Assembly: GCF_018070345.1 (NCBI RefSeq)
Contig: NZ_JAGPXX010000046.1
Span: 1 to 34,812 of the forward strand
Origin: Streptomyces sp. F63
GTDB lineage: Bacteria; Actinomycetota; Actinomycetes; Streptomycetales; Streptomycetaceae
Reading direction: 5' to 3'
DNA: 34,812 nt
Numbering within the stretch: position 1 is the stretch's first letter; the number at the start of each line of letters is the position of its first letter. The notes below the pieces were generated by a model. The model did no database searches. It was not told the DNA's origin and saw only the letters and a list, made by a program, of their open reading frames with translations. The position numbers were made by a program, and so were the translations under genes. Positions 22,663 through 31,008 of the stretch are shown here, one piece after another.

Positions 22663-25600
22663 GTGAGCGAGAACCTCGGTGGGTGGCGGCGGGCACACGG
22701 CGGTGCGCCCCCGGTGGCACGGACCGCCCCGGTGGCACGGACGGCCCCGGCGACCGCCCTTTCCCGCAGGGCGGTGGCGATACGGCCGGGCAGCACTCGC
22801 ACGACGGCGGGGGGCGACGACACCGGTGCGACGGCAGGGGCCCGCGACGCCGGCACGACGACAGGCGCGGGCGGGGCCCGGGCTACGGCGGACACGGACC
22901 GAACCCGTGCGGCGGCACCGGCTCGCGGTGCCCGCGCGGCGGGACCGACCGGCCGGGCCCGTGCGGCGAGGCCGGACCGCGCCGTCTCCTCGTCCCCGGC
23001 GGCCGGCACGGACCGGGCCCGCACGGCCGCACCGGCGCATGGTGCCCGCGCGGTACAACGGACCGCTCGTGTCCGCTCGGCGGAACGGCCCCTCCGTGCC
23101 CGTGCGGCGGGCCGGGACCGCGCCGGCTCCCCGTCTCCGGCGTCCGCCCCGGCCCTCGCGCGGCCCCGCGCCCGGCGGCTGTCCGCACTGCTGGTCCTGG
23201 CCGGCACCGTCCTCGCGGTGCTGCTCGGCGGCGCCGGACCGGCGTCCGCGCACGCGGCCCTCCGGTCCGCCGACCCGGCCGGGGGCACGGTGCTCGAGAC
23301 GGCCCCCCGGCACGTGACCCTCACCTTCACGGAGCAGGTCGGCCTGACGAACCGCACGATCCGCGTCATCTCCCCCTCCAACACCCAGGTGGCGAAGGGA
23401 GATCCGCGGCACATCGGGAACGACGGCACCGCGATCCGGATCGGCCTCCGCGACGGTCTGCCCGACGGCACGTACACCGTGGCCTGGCATGTGGTGTCCG
23501 CCGACAGCCACCCGGCCTCCGGCGCGTTCACCTTCTCCATCGGCGAACCGTCCGGGACGGCCGCCGTCATCCCCTCCGACACGACGGGGAACAAGACGAC
23601 GGAACGGCTGTACGGCGTCGCCCGCTACGGCGCGTACGCCGGGCTGGCCCTGCTCGTCGGCGGCTGCGCCTTCGCGCTGCTGTGCCTGCCGCACGGCCCG
23701 GTGCCGCGCCCGCTGCGGCGGCTGGTGGCCGGGGGCTGGTCGGCCCTGGTGCTGTCCACCATCGCGCTGATCCTGCTCCGCGGCCCCTACGAGAACGGTG
23801 ACGGCCCGTCGCGGGCCCTCGACCTGGCGGCACTGCCCGCGACCTTCGGCACCCGCCCGGGCACCGCGTTGCTGATCCGGCTGCTGCTGCTCGCGGTGGC
23901 CGGGGCCTGCCTGGCGCTGCCCGCCGCCGGTTTCCGCGGCGGGGGGACGGGGACGGCGAGGCGGGCGCCCGGCGACGGCACCGGCCGGCCGGACCCGGCA
24001 CCCGGCGGTGCGGCGGACGGTACGGATGCCGGGACCGCGGCCGGTGCGGCGGACAGCGGGGCCTCGGACCGCGCCGTGGAGGACGCGACCGGTGAAGTCC
24101 CGGCAGGCGGCACGGTGGAGGACGCCGCCGTGAGCGCCGGGCCCGGCGCCGGGAACAGGGCCCGGAACGGCGGGGCGGCCGACGCGGCCGCGCCCGCTGC
24201 GGCGAACGCCGGTGCGGCCCGCGGCGGCACGGCACAGGACGGAGCGGCGGACGGCGGAGCCGGTGCCGGGGACGAGCCCGGCCGTGCAGCAGCCCCGTCA
24301 GCCGTCCGCGCAGCCACCGGAACACCGCACCCCCCGCCCGGCGAACCCGGCCGTCCGCACACCGCCGACGGGCCGCCGCGGGACCGGCGTCCGCCCGCTC
24401 CCGTCCTCCCGACGGCGGCCCTGCTGACGGCCGGACTGGCGGCGACCTGGGTGACGGTCGAGCACGCCTCGGTCGGCCCGCGGGCACCGCTCGCCATCAC
24501 CGTGGCGGGTCTGCACCTGGTGGCGATGGCCGTGTGGGCGGGCGGTCTGGCGGCCCTCTCCGCCACCGTTCTCCGCCACCGCACCGGGTCGCCCGCCGGG
24601 GATGAGCGGGACACCGGGTACGCGCGCGCGGCCGGACGCTTCTCCACGGTCGCGTTCGTCTCGGTGACCGTCCTGGTCCTGACGGGTCTCGTCCAGTCCT
24701 GGCGCCAGGTCGGCGCCTGGGACCTGCTGCTGACCACCTTCTTCGGCAAGTTGCTGCTCACGAAGGCGGTCGTCGTGCTGCTCCTGCTGGTCGTGGCGGC
24801 CGCCTCGCGCCGGCTGACCGCGCGGCTGCGCCGGCCGGTCGCGCCGGCGAGCGTCCCCGTGCGGCTGTCCACCCGGAAGCCGGGGCACGAACCGGAGCCG
24901 GAGCCGGGGCGGGAGCCGGAGCGGGCACGGGTACCGGAGCCGGTGGCCGTGGGAGCGGGGGTGGGGGCCGGGGCCGGGTCCGGAGGCTCCGGAGAGAACC
25001 ACTCCCCGCCGGCCGGCCGTTCCCGGGGAGACGGCGGTCCGGGGAGCGGCGATCCGGCGGACGACACCCGGGCCGAGGGCACGGGAGGCCAGGGCGCAAC
25101 GGACAGGGCCCCCGCAGGGGACGGCACCGCGGGGGAGGGCACCGCGAGCCCCGTGCCCGCCCTCTCCCCCGGCTTCGCGCCCGGCGACGCCCCGTCATCC
25201 CCCGGCGGCGACCGCCCCGCCCGGGAGGCCCTGCGCCGCTCCGTGACGGCCGAACTCGCCATCGGGGCGGCGATCCTGGCCGTCACCGCGGTGCTGACCG
25301 GCACCCAGCCCGCCCGCGCGGTCCTCGACGCAAGCGAGGAGATCGCCGCCCGGGGCGCGGCGGTCGCCGTGGTGGACGTGCCGCTGAGCAGCGGGGCGGA
25401 GGCCGGGGGGCCGGGGGACGCGCCGGGGGTGGAGACCGTCGCGAACGTCACCCTCGACCCCGCGCGCGTCGGCACCAACCGGCTGCAGGTGCTCGTCCTC
25501 GCGAACGGTGGTCTCGTGGGCGTTCCGGAGGTGCGTGTCTCCTTCACGCTGGAGGAGGAGGGCATCGGCCCGTTGGACGCGCGCCTGGAGGACGCCGGCG

Positions 25601-25755
25601 GCTACTGGCTCAACGACGATGTCCAACTGCCGCTGCCCGGCGAGTGGACCATGGCCGTCACCGTGCGGACCTCCGAGTTCGACCAGGTCACCAAGACGAC
25701 CACCGTGGCGGTCCGCCCGGCTCCCGGGGCGGCCGCGGAGACCGGCACAGGCTGA
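22663..25755 (+). CDS. CopC-CopD fusion copper resistance protein
   Basis: The protein has 1030 residues. A hydrophobic export segment (about 172-194) ends ASA before HAALRSADPAGG, so His197 is the mature N-terminus and copper ligand of the CopC domain (197-293). The CopD membrane part has helices at about 318-342, 355-372, 402-422 and 580 onward. A YtkA/FixH-like beta domain (about 920-1020) ends the protein. Oddities are an Arg/Ala/Thr-rich extension of 170 residues before the export segment and two hydrophilic inserts (about 425-580 and 740-860). The GTG at 22663 has GGAGAG upstream. No ATG or well-placed GTG nearer the signal was seen. The likely role is copper import or tolerance. Confidence 0.88.
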   Translation: MSENLGGWRRAHGGAPPVARTAPVARTAPATALSRRAVAIRPGSTRTTAGGDDTGATAGARDAGTTTGAGGARATADTDRTRAAAPARGARAAGPTGRARAARPDRAVSSSPAAGTDRARTAAPAHGARAVQRTARVRSAERPLRARAAGRDRAGSPSPASAPALARPRARRLSALLVLAGTVLAVLLGGAGPASAHAALRSADPAGGTVLETAPRHVTLTFTEQVGLTNRTIRVISPSNTQVAKGDPRHIGNDGTAIRIGLRDGLPDGTYTVAWHVVSADSHPASGAFTFSIGEPSGTAAVIPSDTTGNKTTERLYGVARYGAYAGLALLVGGCAFALLCLPHGPVPRPLRRLVAGGWSALVLSTIALILLRGPYENGDGPSRALDLAALPATFGTRPGTALLIRLLLLAVAGACLALPAAGFRGGGTGTARRAPGDGTGRPDPAPGGAADGTDAGTAAGAADSGASDRAVEDATGEVPAGGTVEDAAVSAGPGAGNRARNGGAADAAAPAAANAGAARGGTAQDGAADGGAGAGDEPGRAAAPSAVRAATGTPHPPPGEPGRPHTADGPPRDRRPPAPVLPTAALLTAGLAATWVTVEHASVGPRAPLAITVAGLHLVAMAVWAGGLAALSATVLRHRTGSPAGDERDTGYARAAGRFSTVAFVSVTVLVLTGLVQSWRQVGAWDLLLTTFFGKLLLTKAVVVLLLLVVAAASRRLTARLRRPVAPASVPVRLSTRKPGHEPEPEPGREPERARVPEPVAVGAGVGAGAGSGGSGENHSPPAGRSRGDGGPGSGDPADDTRAEGTGGQGATDRAPAGDGTAGEGTASPVPALSPGFAPGDAPSSPGGDRPAREALRRSVTAELAIGAAILAVTAVLTGTQPARAVLDASEEIAARGAAVAVVDVPLSSGAEAGGPGDAPGVETVANVTLDPARVGTNRLQVLVLANGGLVGVPEVRVSFTLEEEGIGPLDARLEDAGGYWLNDDVQLPLPGEWTMAVTVRTSEFDQVTKTTTVAVRPAPGAAAETGTG

Positions 25756-26214
25756 GCGGGACGGGGACCGGCGCCGGCCGGGCGCGGCGGTGAACGGGTG
25801 CGCCATGCGGTTGGCGCAGCGCGGGTCGCGGCCCCGCTCGTACGCCTCCCCGTCGCTCTGGGCGCACGGACACGGACCGGGGCCCGCACCCGCGCCCGCG
25901 GGGAGCGGCGGCCGGTCCGGCGGCCGTCCCCGGCAGCGCGCGGCTGTCGCTGCGGTCGGCGGCGGAAGGGGGCGCGCCCGGGCCCGGAACCCCGTCCCAG
26001 CGCGAACGGGGTGGCAACCGCCCCCGCGCGGCACCCCCGCCCGTGGCCCCCGTCCCCGCCCGTCCCCGCCCCGCCGAGGGCGGCGTTCGCCCGCCGGCCC
26101 GAGCAGCCGGATCCCACGCTCCATGTCGTGCTGCCCACCGGGGGCCGGCCGGGGCGGCGCGCAGGCCCTCGCCGCCGCGGTGGACGCCGGGGACTCCGAC
26201 GCCGCAGGGCCGGC
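25756..26214. other. Convergent intergenic region, no gene recognised
   Basis: About 460 bp between the 3' ends of the CopCD fusion and the sensor kinase. Open frames exist on both strands, but their products are Arg/Pro/Gly-rich and match nothing I know. No clear stem-loop terminator was found. It may be a decayed gene. Confidence 0.35.
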
Positions 26215-28101
26215 TCAGTTCCGCGCCGCCCCGGGCGGGGCCGCCGGGAGCCGGACCGTGATGCGGGTTCCGCCCTCCGGGCCCGAGGCCGCCTCCACGG
26301 TGCCGCCGTGCGCGGTGACGAGTTCCTTGACGACGGCCAGGCCGATCCCGCTCCCGCCGACGTCCCGCGCGGCGCTCCCCCGCCACAACCGGTCGAACAC
26401 GTGCGGCAGTTCGGCGGCGGGGATGCCCGGCCCGTCGTCGGCGACCTCGATCACCGCCGTGCCGTCCCCGGCGCCGTCCACGCCCTTCCCGGGTGCGGTC
26501 CGCGCGGTGACGGTCACCGTGTCGCCGGGGCGGCAGTAGCGGGCGGTGTTGCTCAGCAGATTGCCCAGCGCCTGGTGGAGCCGTCCGCCGTCGGCGTGGA
26601 CCAGCAGGGGCCCGCCCGGCGGGCGGGTCCGCACGGTGAGGCCGGCGGCACGCAGTTCGGGCTCGCGGTCGCGTACGGCGCCGCGCACCAGCTCGGTGAC
26701 GTCGACGGTGGCCAGGTGCAGGGAGAGCCGGGCGGATTCGGCGGCGGAGAGCTCGGCGAGGTCGCCGACAATGCGGCCGAGGCGCAGGGTCTGGTCGTGG
26801 AGGGCGGCCAGCCGCTCGGGTGCGGGTTCCGCGTAGCCGTCGCGGAGTTCCTCCAGTCCGGCCTGGAGGGCGGCGAGCGGGGTGCGGAGTTCGTGGGCGA
26901 CGTCGGCGGCCAGCCGGCGCCGGGCCTGTTCGGCGCGGGTGACGTCGTCGGCCATGGTGTCGAACGCCCGGGACAGTTCGCCGAGTTCACCGGGAGCGTC
27001 CACCCGGGAGCGCGCGGCGCGGTCCCCGGCGGCGATGGCACGGGCGGTGTGCGCGACCCGTACGACCGGGCCGGTGAGCCGGCGGGTGACGTACCAGCTG
27101 ACGGCCAGGGCGAGGGCGAGGGCGGCCAGCGCGGCGGCGGCGATCCAGCCCCAGGCGATGTCCCGGCCCGCCGTCCCGCTCACGGCGGGGAAGCCGAGGT
27201 GGACGGAGCCGACGGTGCGGCCGTCCGCCCGGACCTCGGCGGTGACGGCCCGGCCGGAGGGGGCACCGGGCCCCGGCCCGGGACTGGAGCGGGGCCCCGT
27301 ACCGGGGCCGGGCCCGCCGCTCGGGCCCGGTGTCGCGCGGGCGTCCGCACCGGCGGCCGGACCGGCACCGTTCCGCGCCTCCCGGGTGCCGTCCCGCTCC
27401 GCACCGGGCCGCGCGTCCTCAGTGCCCCCGGCGCCCGCGGCGCCCTCCGCACCCGCGGCGCCCGCGGCGCCCGTGCCGCTCCGCGGCCCCTGCGCCTCGT
27501 CGCGTCCGGAGCCGCCGTCCGCGCCGGTTCCGCGCCCCGGCATGCCCGTGCCGTCCCGGCGATCCATGCCGGCCGTGCCGTCCGTGCGGCTCCCGGGGCC
27601 CGGTCCGCCGCCCCCGCGTCCGCCCGGGGACAGCAGCACGCGGCCGTCGGCGTCGCGTACGGTCAGCACCGCCTCGGCGCCCAGGGCGATGGTGCGGGCG
27701 GGGTCCAGATCGGCCCCTTCCCAGCCGCCCGCGCGCCGGTAGGCGTCGGCCGCGGCGTCGGCCACCCGGTCGGCGACCCGCTGCCGGTCGGCCTGGCGCG
27801 CGGTGCCGATCCCCCGCTCCGTGCCGATGAGCGCGGCGGCCGTGAGCAGGCCGATCGATGCCAGCGCGACGACGGCGAACGCCGCGAACAGCCGCCGTCC
27901 CAGCGGACCGGCACCCCGGCCGCCGCCCTTCCCTCCCCGGGCCCTGCCGCCACCGGACCCGGCCGCGGCCTCGGACCCGGCCGCGGATGCCGCGACGGGC
28001 CGCCGCCCCGCCTCCGTCGCCGCGTCCGGACCGGACTCCGCCCCCGGCTCCCTCCCCGGCTCCGCCCCCTGCTCCGGCTCCGGCTCAGGCTCAGGTGTCA
28101 C
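26215..28101 (-). CDS. Sensor histidine kinase with low-complexity periplasmic domain
   Basis: The protein has 628 residues. A Glu/Pro- and Gly-rich cytosolic leader (1-65) is followed by TM1 (71-93), an extracytoplasmic sensor (94-315), TM2 (316-338), HAMP (about 340-392), HisKA with phospho-acceptor His403 in DVAHELRTP, and a HATPase with N box LGNLLSNTARY, DDGPGIP and GSGIGLAVV. The sensor is interrupted at about 158-285 by Gly/Ala/Pro-rich sequence, so little folded sensing surface remains. The GTG at 28101 overlaps the end of the regulator gene by 11 bp. The signal is unknown. Proximity to copper genes and to a ferritin-like protein makes metal or envelope stress plausible. Confidence 0.9.
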   Translation of the reverse strand: MTPEPEPEPEQGAEPGREPGAESGPDAATEAGRRPVAASAAGSEAAAGSGGGRARGGKGGGRGAGPLGRRLFAAFAVVALASIGLLTAAALIGTERGIGTARQADRQRVADRVADAAADAYRRAGGWEGADLDPARTIALGAEAVLTVRDADGRVLLSPGGRGGGGPGPGSRTDGTAGMDRRDGTGMPGRGTGADGGSGRDEAQGPRSGTGAAGAAGAEGAAGAGGTEDARPGAERDGTREARNGAGPAAGADARATPGPSGGPGPGTGPRSSPGPGPGAPSGRAVTAEVRADGRTVGSVHLGFPAVSGTAGRDIAWGWIAAAALAALALALAVSWYVTRRLTGPVVRVAHTARAIAAGDRAARSRVDAPGELGELSRAFDTMADDVTRAEQARRRLAADVAHELRTPLAALQAGLEELRDGYAEPAPERLAALHDQTLRLGRIVGDLAELSAAESARLSLHLATVDVTELVRGAVRDREPELRAAGLTVRTRPPGGPLLVHADGGRLHQALGNLLSNTARYCRPGDTVTVTARTAPGKGVDGAGDGTAVIEVADDGPGIPAAELPHVFDRLWRGSAARDVGGSGIGLAVVKELVTAHGGTVEAASGPEGGTRITVRLPAAPPGAARN

Positions 28102-28786
28102 GCCTCAGCCCCAGCCGGTACCCGACGCCCATGACCGTCTCCACGACCTCCGGCCCGGCGGTCCCGAGCTTGTGCCGCAGATTCTTCACATGTGAGTCGA
28201 TCGTGCGCTCATACCCGGAGAACTCGTAGCCGCGCACCCGGTTGACCAGTTCGTACCGCGAGTACACCCGGCCCGGGACGGACGCCAGGGCGGTCAGCAG
28301 CCCCCACTCGGTGGGGGTCAGCTCCACCTTGACCCCGTCCATCTGCGCCTCGTGCCGGTCCTCGTCGATGACGAGGCGCCCGTGTCCGTACGAGGCCGCC
28401 GCATCGGACCAGCCGCTCTCGTGCCGGGCGCGGCTGAGCACGGCCTGCACCCGCAGCACGACCTCGGTGGGGCTGAAGGGCTTGGTGACGTAGTCGTCGG
28501 CACCGAGCCGGAGCCCGCGGATGCGGTCCTCCACCGCGTCGCGCGCGGTGAGCACCACCACCGGTGTGCCGCCCCGTTCCCTGGCCTCGCGCAGCACCTC
28601 GGTGCCGTCCACGTCCGGAAGCCCGAGGTCCAGCACGGCGATGTCGACGCCCCGGTCGCCGAGCAGGCGGATCGCCTCGGCGCCGGAGCCGGTCGTCACG
28701 ACCGCGTAGCCGGCGCGCTCCATATAGCGGCGCAGCAGCTCGCGGATCTCCTTCTCGTCCTCGACGACGAGCACAGTGGTGGCCAT
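28091..28786 (-). CDS. OmpR/PhoB-family response regulator
   Basis: The protein has 231 residues. The receiver domain has the acidic pocket VEDE (9-11) and phospho-acceptor Asp53 in VLDLGLPD, with the conserved Lys in DDYVTKPFSP. A winged-helix DNA-binding domain follows (about 130-228) with LTPTEWGLLTALAS, VYSRYELVNRV and TIDSHVKNLRHKLG. It is the partner of the kinase gene that overlaps its 3' end. ATG 28786 lacks a strong Shine-Dalgarno (GTATACGTGGGCTC precedes it). The gene diverges from the DUF2202 gene 196 bp away, which is the most obvious candidate target besides itself. Confidence 0.92.
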   Translation of the reverse strand: MATTVLVVEDEKEIRELLRRYMERAGYAVVTTGSGAEAIRLLGDRGVDIAVLDLGLPDVDGTEVLREARERGGTPVVVLTARDAVEDRIRGLRLGADDYVTKPFSPTEVVLRVQAVLSRARHESGWSDAAASYGHGRLVIDEDRHEAQMDGVKVELTPTEWGLLTALASVPGRVYSRYELVNRVRGYEFSGYERTIDSHVKNLRHKLGTAGPEVVETVMGVGYRLGLRRDT

Positions 28787-28982
28787 GAGCCCACGTATAC
28801 GTGCCGCCTCCCCGGGCTGCCAGGGCCGAACGACCCCCCTCGCCCGGTTGGCGGCCCCGGTGCCGCGATCACCGCCTCCATACCGTCTCCACAGGGCCGC
28901 CACGCCGTCTGCCGTGCCCGGGACGACGGTGGGATCACCGGGACGGAAGGGTTCCGCCACCGGAGATCCGAGGAGGAGCGCC

Positions 28983-29717
28983 ATGAAGCGCAGTGTCAAG
29001 CTCGCCACCGCCGTCGCCGGTGCCGTCGTGATCGGCGGCACCCTGGCCGCCGGGCCGGTGATCGCCGCGGCGGACGACGGACCGGGCGCGTCCGGCGGCA
29101 CCGCCTCGCAGAGCGCGCAGCCGGGCCCGCGGCACCAGGCCGGCCCGCAGCAGGGCGGCCCGGGACCGGGCCAGGGCATGGGCCAGGGCATGGGCCAGGG
29201 CATGGAGAAGAGGCAGGGCGGCCAGGGGATGCGGGACGGATCGTGCCTCGCGGCCGATGCCGTGACCGCGGAACCGGGCACCCTGACCGAGGAGCAGAAG
29301 AAGAACCTCGCCTGGGCGGCCGAGGAGGAGAAGCTCGCGCACGACCTGTACACCGCCTTCGGCGAGAAGTACGACGCCGGGGTCTTCGACCGGATCGCCG
29401 CGTCCGAGACCAACCACCTGGAGGCCGTCCGGACGCTGCTCGGCCGCTACGACGTGGCCGACCCGACCACGGGCAAGGCGGCGGGCGAGTTCACCGACAA
29501 GACCATCCAGGCGACGTACGACCGCCTGCTGGCGCAGGGTGAGAAGAACGAGGACGGCGCCCTCAAGGCGGGCGTCACGGTGGAGACCGACGACATCAAG
29601 GCCCTCACCGAGGCCATCCCCGCGCTCGGGGACGCCCCGGACGCCCAGCAGGTCTACGAGAACCTGCTGACCGGTTCGGAACGCCACCTGGCGGCCTTCA
29701 ACCGCTGGCTCGGCTGA
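28983..29717 (+). CDS. Secreted DUF2202 ferritin-like protein
   Basis: The protein has 244 residues. An N-terminal signal sequence (MKRSVKLATAVAGAVVIGGT then LAAGPVIAAA) is followed by a Gln/Gly/Met-rich linker with a GQGM repeat (residues 63-74). The DUF2202 domain (about 100-244) is a four-helix ferritin-like bundle. Candidate metal ligands are in AAEEEKLAHDLY (Glu115/116, His120), SETNHLEAV (Glu142, His145) and SERHLAAF (Glu233, His235). The family function is not established, and metal or oxygen chemistry outside the membrane is likely. GAGGAGGAG before ATG 28983 is a strong ribosome site. It is divergent from the two-component system and followed by a strong stem-loop. Confidence 0.88.
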   Translation: MKRSVKLATAVAGAVVIGGTLAAGPVIAAADDGPGASGGTASQSAQPGPRHQAGPQQGGPGPGQGMGQGMGQGMEKRQGGQGMRDGSCLAADAVTAEPGTLTEEQKKNLAWAAEEEKLAHDLYTAFGEKYDAGVFDRIAASETNHLEAVRTLLGRYDVADPTTGKAAGEFTDKTIQATYDRLLAQGEKNEDGALKAGVTVETDDIKALTEAIPALGDAPDAQQVYENLLTGSERHLAAFNRWLG

Positions 29718-29748
29718 CGGACCCGGCCGGGCGGCCGGAAACCGGAGC

Positions 29749-29780
29749 CGAGGGCCGGGGCGGTTTCGCCCCGGCCCTCG
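29749..29780 (+). terminator. Strong stem-loop terminator after the DUF2202 gene
   Basis: Perfect 14-bp arms (CGAGGGCCGGGGCG and its complement) enclose the loop GTTT, starting 32 bp after the stop. It is symmetrical, so it may also end the minus-strand gene that stops at 29828. Confidence 0.8.
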
Positions 29781-29827
29781 CGTCGTGCCGACCGGCCCGG
29801 CCGCCCGGGCCGTTCAGCGCGCCGTCG

Positions 29828-30154
29828 TCACTTCCGCGTACGGACGAGGACGAGGACGTTGGCGGCGGACCGCCCCGGGGCCAGGGTCACCGCGTGGGCC
29901 CTGCAGTTGACGTCCTCATAGAAGGACCAGGCCTGATTGTCCCGGTTGACGACGGACCTGGTCTGGTGGCCGGGAACCCAGCCGCAGATGTGGAAGCGGG
30001 GGTTCTTGTGGACGCGCGTGATCCCCTGGAAGCACGGCCGGCTCCAGAAGCAGACGTATCCCGAGGGGCAGTGCCGCTCGGCGCGGTCCCGGCGAACGGC
30101 GCGACGCGGGTCACCGCCCGGCGCTCCGGGGCGGAGGCGCGGGCCCCGTCCCAC
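29828..30154 (-). CDS. Peptidase inhibitor I36-like protein lacking a signal peptide
   Basis: The last 80 residues (CPSGYVCFWSRPCFQGITR, NRDNQAWSFYEDVNC and the end APGRSAANVLV) are typical of the secreted I36 family of Streptomyces, a small cysteine-containing beta-crystallin-like fold. Secreted members have a Sec signal of about 30 residues immediately upstream. Here the upstream codons read Arg/Pro-rich sequence with no hydrophobic core. The 5' flank is one copy of a roughly 200-bp repeat that also precedes another broken gene. I take this as a gene whose 5' end was replaced, so export and expression are doubtful. Confidence 0.55.
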   Translation of the reverse strand: MGRGPRLRPGAPGGDPRRAVRRDRAERHCPSGYVCFWSRPCFQGITRVHKNPRFHICGWVPGHQTRSVVNRDNQAWSFYEDVNCRAHAVTLAPGRSAANVLVLVRTRK

Positions 30155-30372
30155 CCGCCCGGGGCGGAAAGGCGTGTACCCAGCGGACGGGGGGCCGCTG
30201 GGTACACGGGGCCGCCGGGGAGCTGTCCGCTTCTCGCGGGCCCTGATTGCACGGTGCGCGGACTCCGCTCCGCTTCTCCGTGCCCGGCGCTCTCCTCGGT
30301 GCCGTCCTCAGGACATCACGCCCCCGCGCCGGGCCGACAGGGCCGACCGGCCCTCCCCGGGACCCCGGTCGG
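30127..30372. repeat. Copy A of a roughly 200-bp imperfect direct repeat with hairpin
   Basis: The strongly similar part begins at the hairpin and runs to about 30372. Inside is a hairpin at 30173-30208 with perfect 14-bp arms (CGTGTACCCAGCGG and its complement) and an 8-base loop. The block CTGTCCGCTTCTCGCGGGCC continuing CTGATTGC is identical in copy B (30731-30955). By eye the copies are about 80 percent alike, with indels that shift reading frame, so the conservation is not protein-driven. Confidence 0.75.
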
Positions 30373-30400
30373 GACTTCCCCGCGCCCGGCGGCCGCGTAC

Positions 30401-30428
30401 GGTTCGGCTCGGTTCGGCTCGGTTCGGC
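30401..30428. repeat. Tandem GGTTCGGCTC repeat
   Basis: The decamer GGTTCGGCTC occurs 2.8 times in tandem, just downstream of the stop of the minus-strand FGE-like fragment. It is probably slippage. No function is seen. Confidence 0.7.
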
Positions 30429-30441
30429 CGGCCGGGCCGCC

Positions 30442-30723
30442 TCAGCCCCGCGCGATGCGGAACCCCAGGTCGTCGTTGCGGACAAAGCACTGCCCGCGTC
30501 CCCGGTACGTCGTCCGGGCCCGGCCCCGGTGGTGCCGCCATGACCCGCCCCGGCAGATCCGGAACGCTTCCGGGCTGTCCGAGGCATCCTCCTCCGGGTG
30601 GTCCGGACGGAGCCTGGACTCACCGGCCGTCCACTCGAACACATGGCCCGCCGTGTCCTCGCACCCCAGCGGGGATCTGCCTTCGGGGAACACGCCGACA
30701 GGAGTGGGCCGGTGGCGGAGCAC
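30442..30723 (-). pseudogene. FGE/SUMF1-type protein, C-terminal fragment
   Basis: The 93 residues PTPVGVFPEGRSPLGCEDTA then GHVFEWTAGE, RICRGGSW and NDDLGFRIARG match the C-terminal part of the formylglycine-generating-enzyme/sulfatase-modifying-factor fold (normally TPVGxFPxxxxPxGxxDxxGNVxEW and LRGGSW). About two thirds of the fold is missing at the 5' end. Upstream on the same strand lies copy B of the hairpin repeat. One frame through the repeat reads YPVRWVHAF and then HQARA, reminiscent of the PVRWVTW block of these proteins, so the repeat boundary may coincide with an internal deletion. The fragment cannot be functional alone. Confidence 0.6.
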
Positions 30724-30730
30724 GCGTACC

Positions 30731-30955
30731 CGGGGCGGGGAGGCGCGGGCCTGGTGGAACGCGTGTACCCAGCGGACGGGGTACCGCTGGGTACACGGGC
30801 CTCCGAGGGGCTGTCCGCTTCTCGCGGGCCCTGATTGCGCGGTGCGCGGCTCGGTGTCCGCTGCTCCGCGTCCGGTGCTCTCCTCGGCGCCACACCCAGA
30901 ACATCATGTTCCGGCGCCGGTCAACAGGGCCGACCGGTCCCGTCGCCGGGCCCAC
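30731..30955. repeat. Copy B of a roughly 200-bp imperfect direct repeat with hairpin
   Basis: The hairpin at 30762-30797 has the same two 14-bp arms as copy A with a changed loop (ACGGGGTA against ACGGGGGG). The following 150 bp align with copy A, including CAGGGCCGACCGG near the end. The two copies are 589 bp apart in the same orientation. Both lie immediately 5' of a truncated minus-strand gene. Confidence 0.75.
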
Positions 30956-30977
30956 CGGCCCGCAACCCCGTACACCC

Positions 30978-31005
30978 TGCTGCGTGCTGCGTGCTGCGTG
31001 CTGCG
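30978..31005. repeat. Four tandem TGCTGCG heptamers
   Basis: Four perfect copies of TGCTGCG end three bases before the stop codon of the minus-strand kinase gene at 31009. It is a simple sequence repeat without an assigned role. Confidence 0.8.
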
Positions 31006-31008
31006 GCC

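Noticed and set aside
25602..26138. Possible gene between the CopCD fusion and the histidine kinase on the minus strand
   Set aside because: The frame is Arg/Pro/Gly-rich, has no ribosome site or motif, and the other frames look alike.
30173..30208. tRNA-like or riboswitch structure at the repeat hairpin
   Set aside because: Only a single long stem is visible. There is no cloverleaf, T-loop motif or known riboswitch core.
30127..30955. attL/attR of an integrated element bounded by the two direct repeats
   Set aside because: The enclosed 590 bp has no integrase or cargo, the repeats are far longer than att cores and are diverged, and no tRNA gene is at either side.
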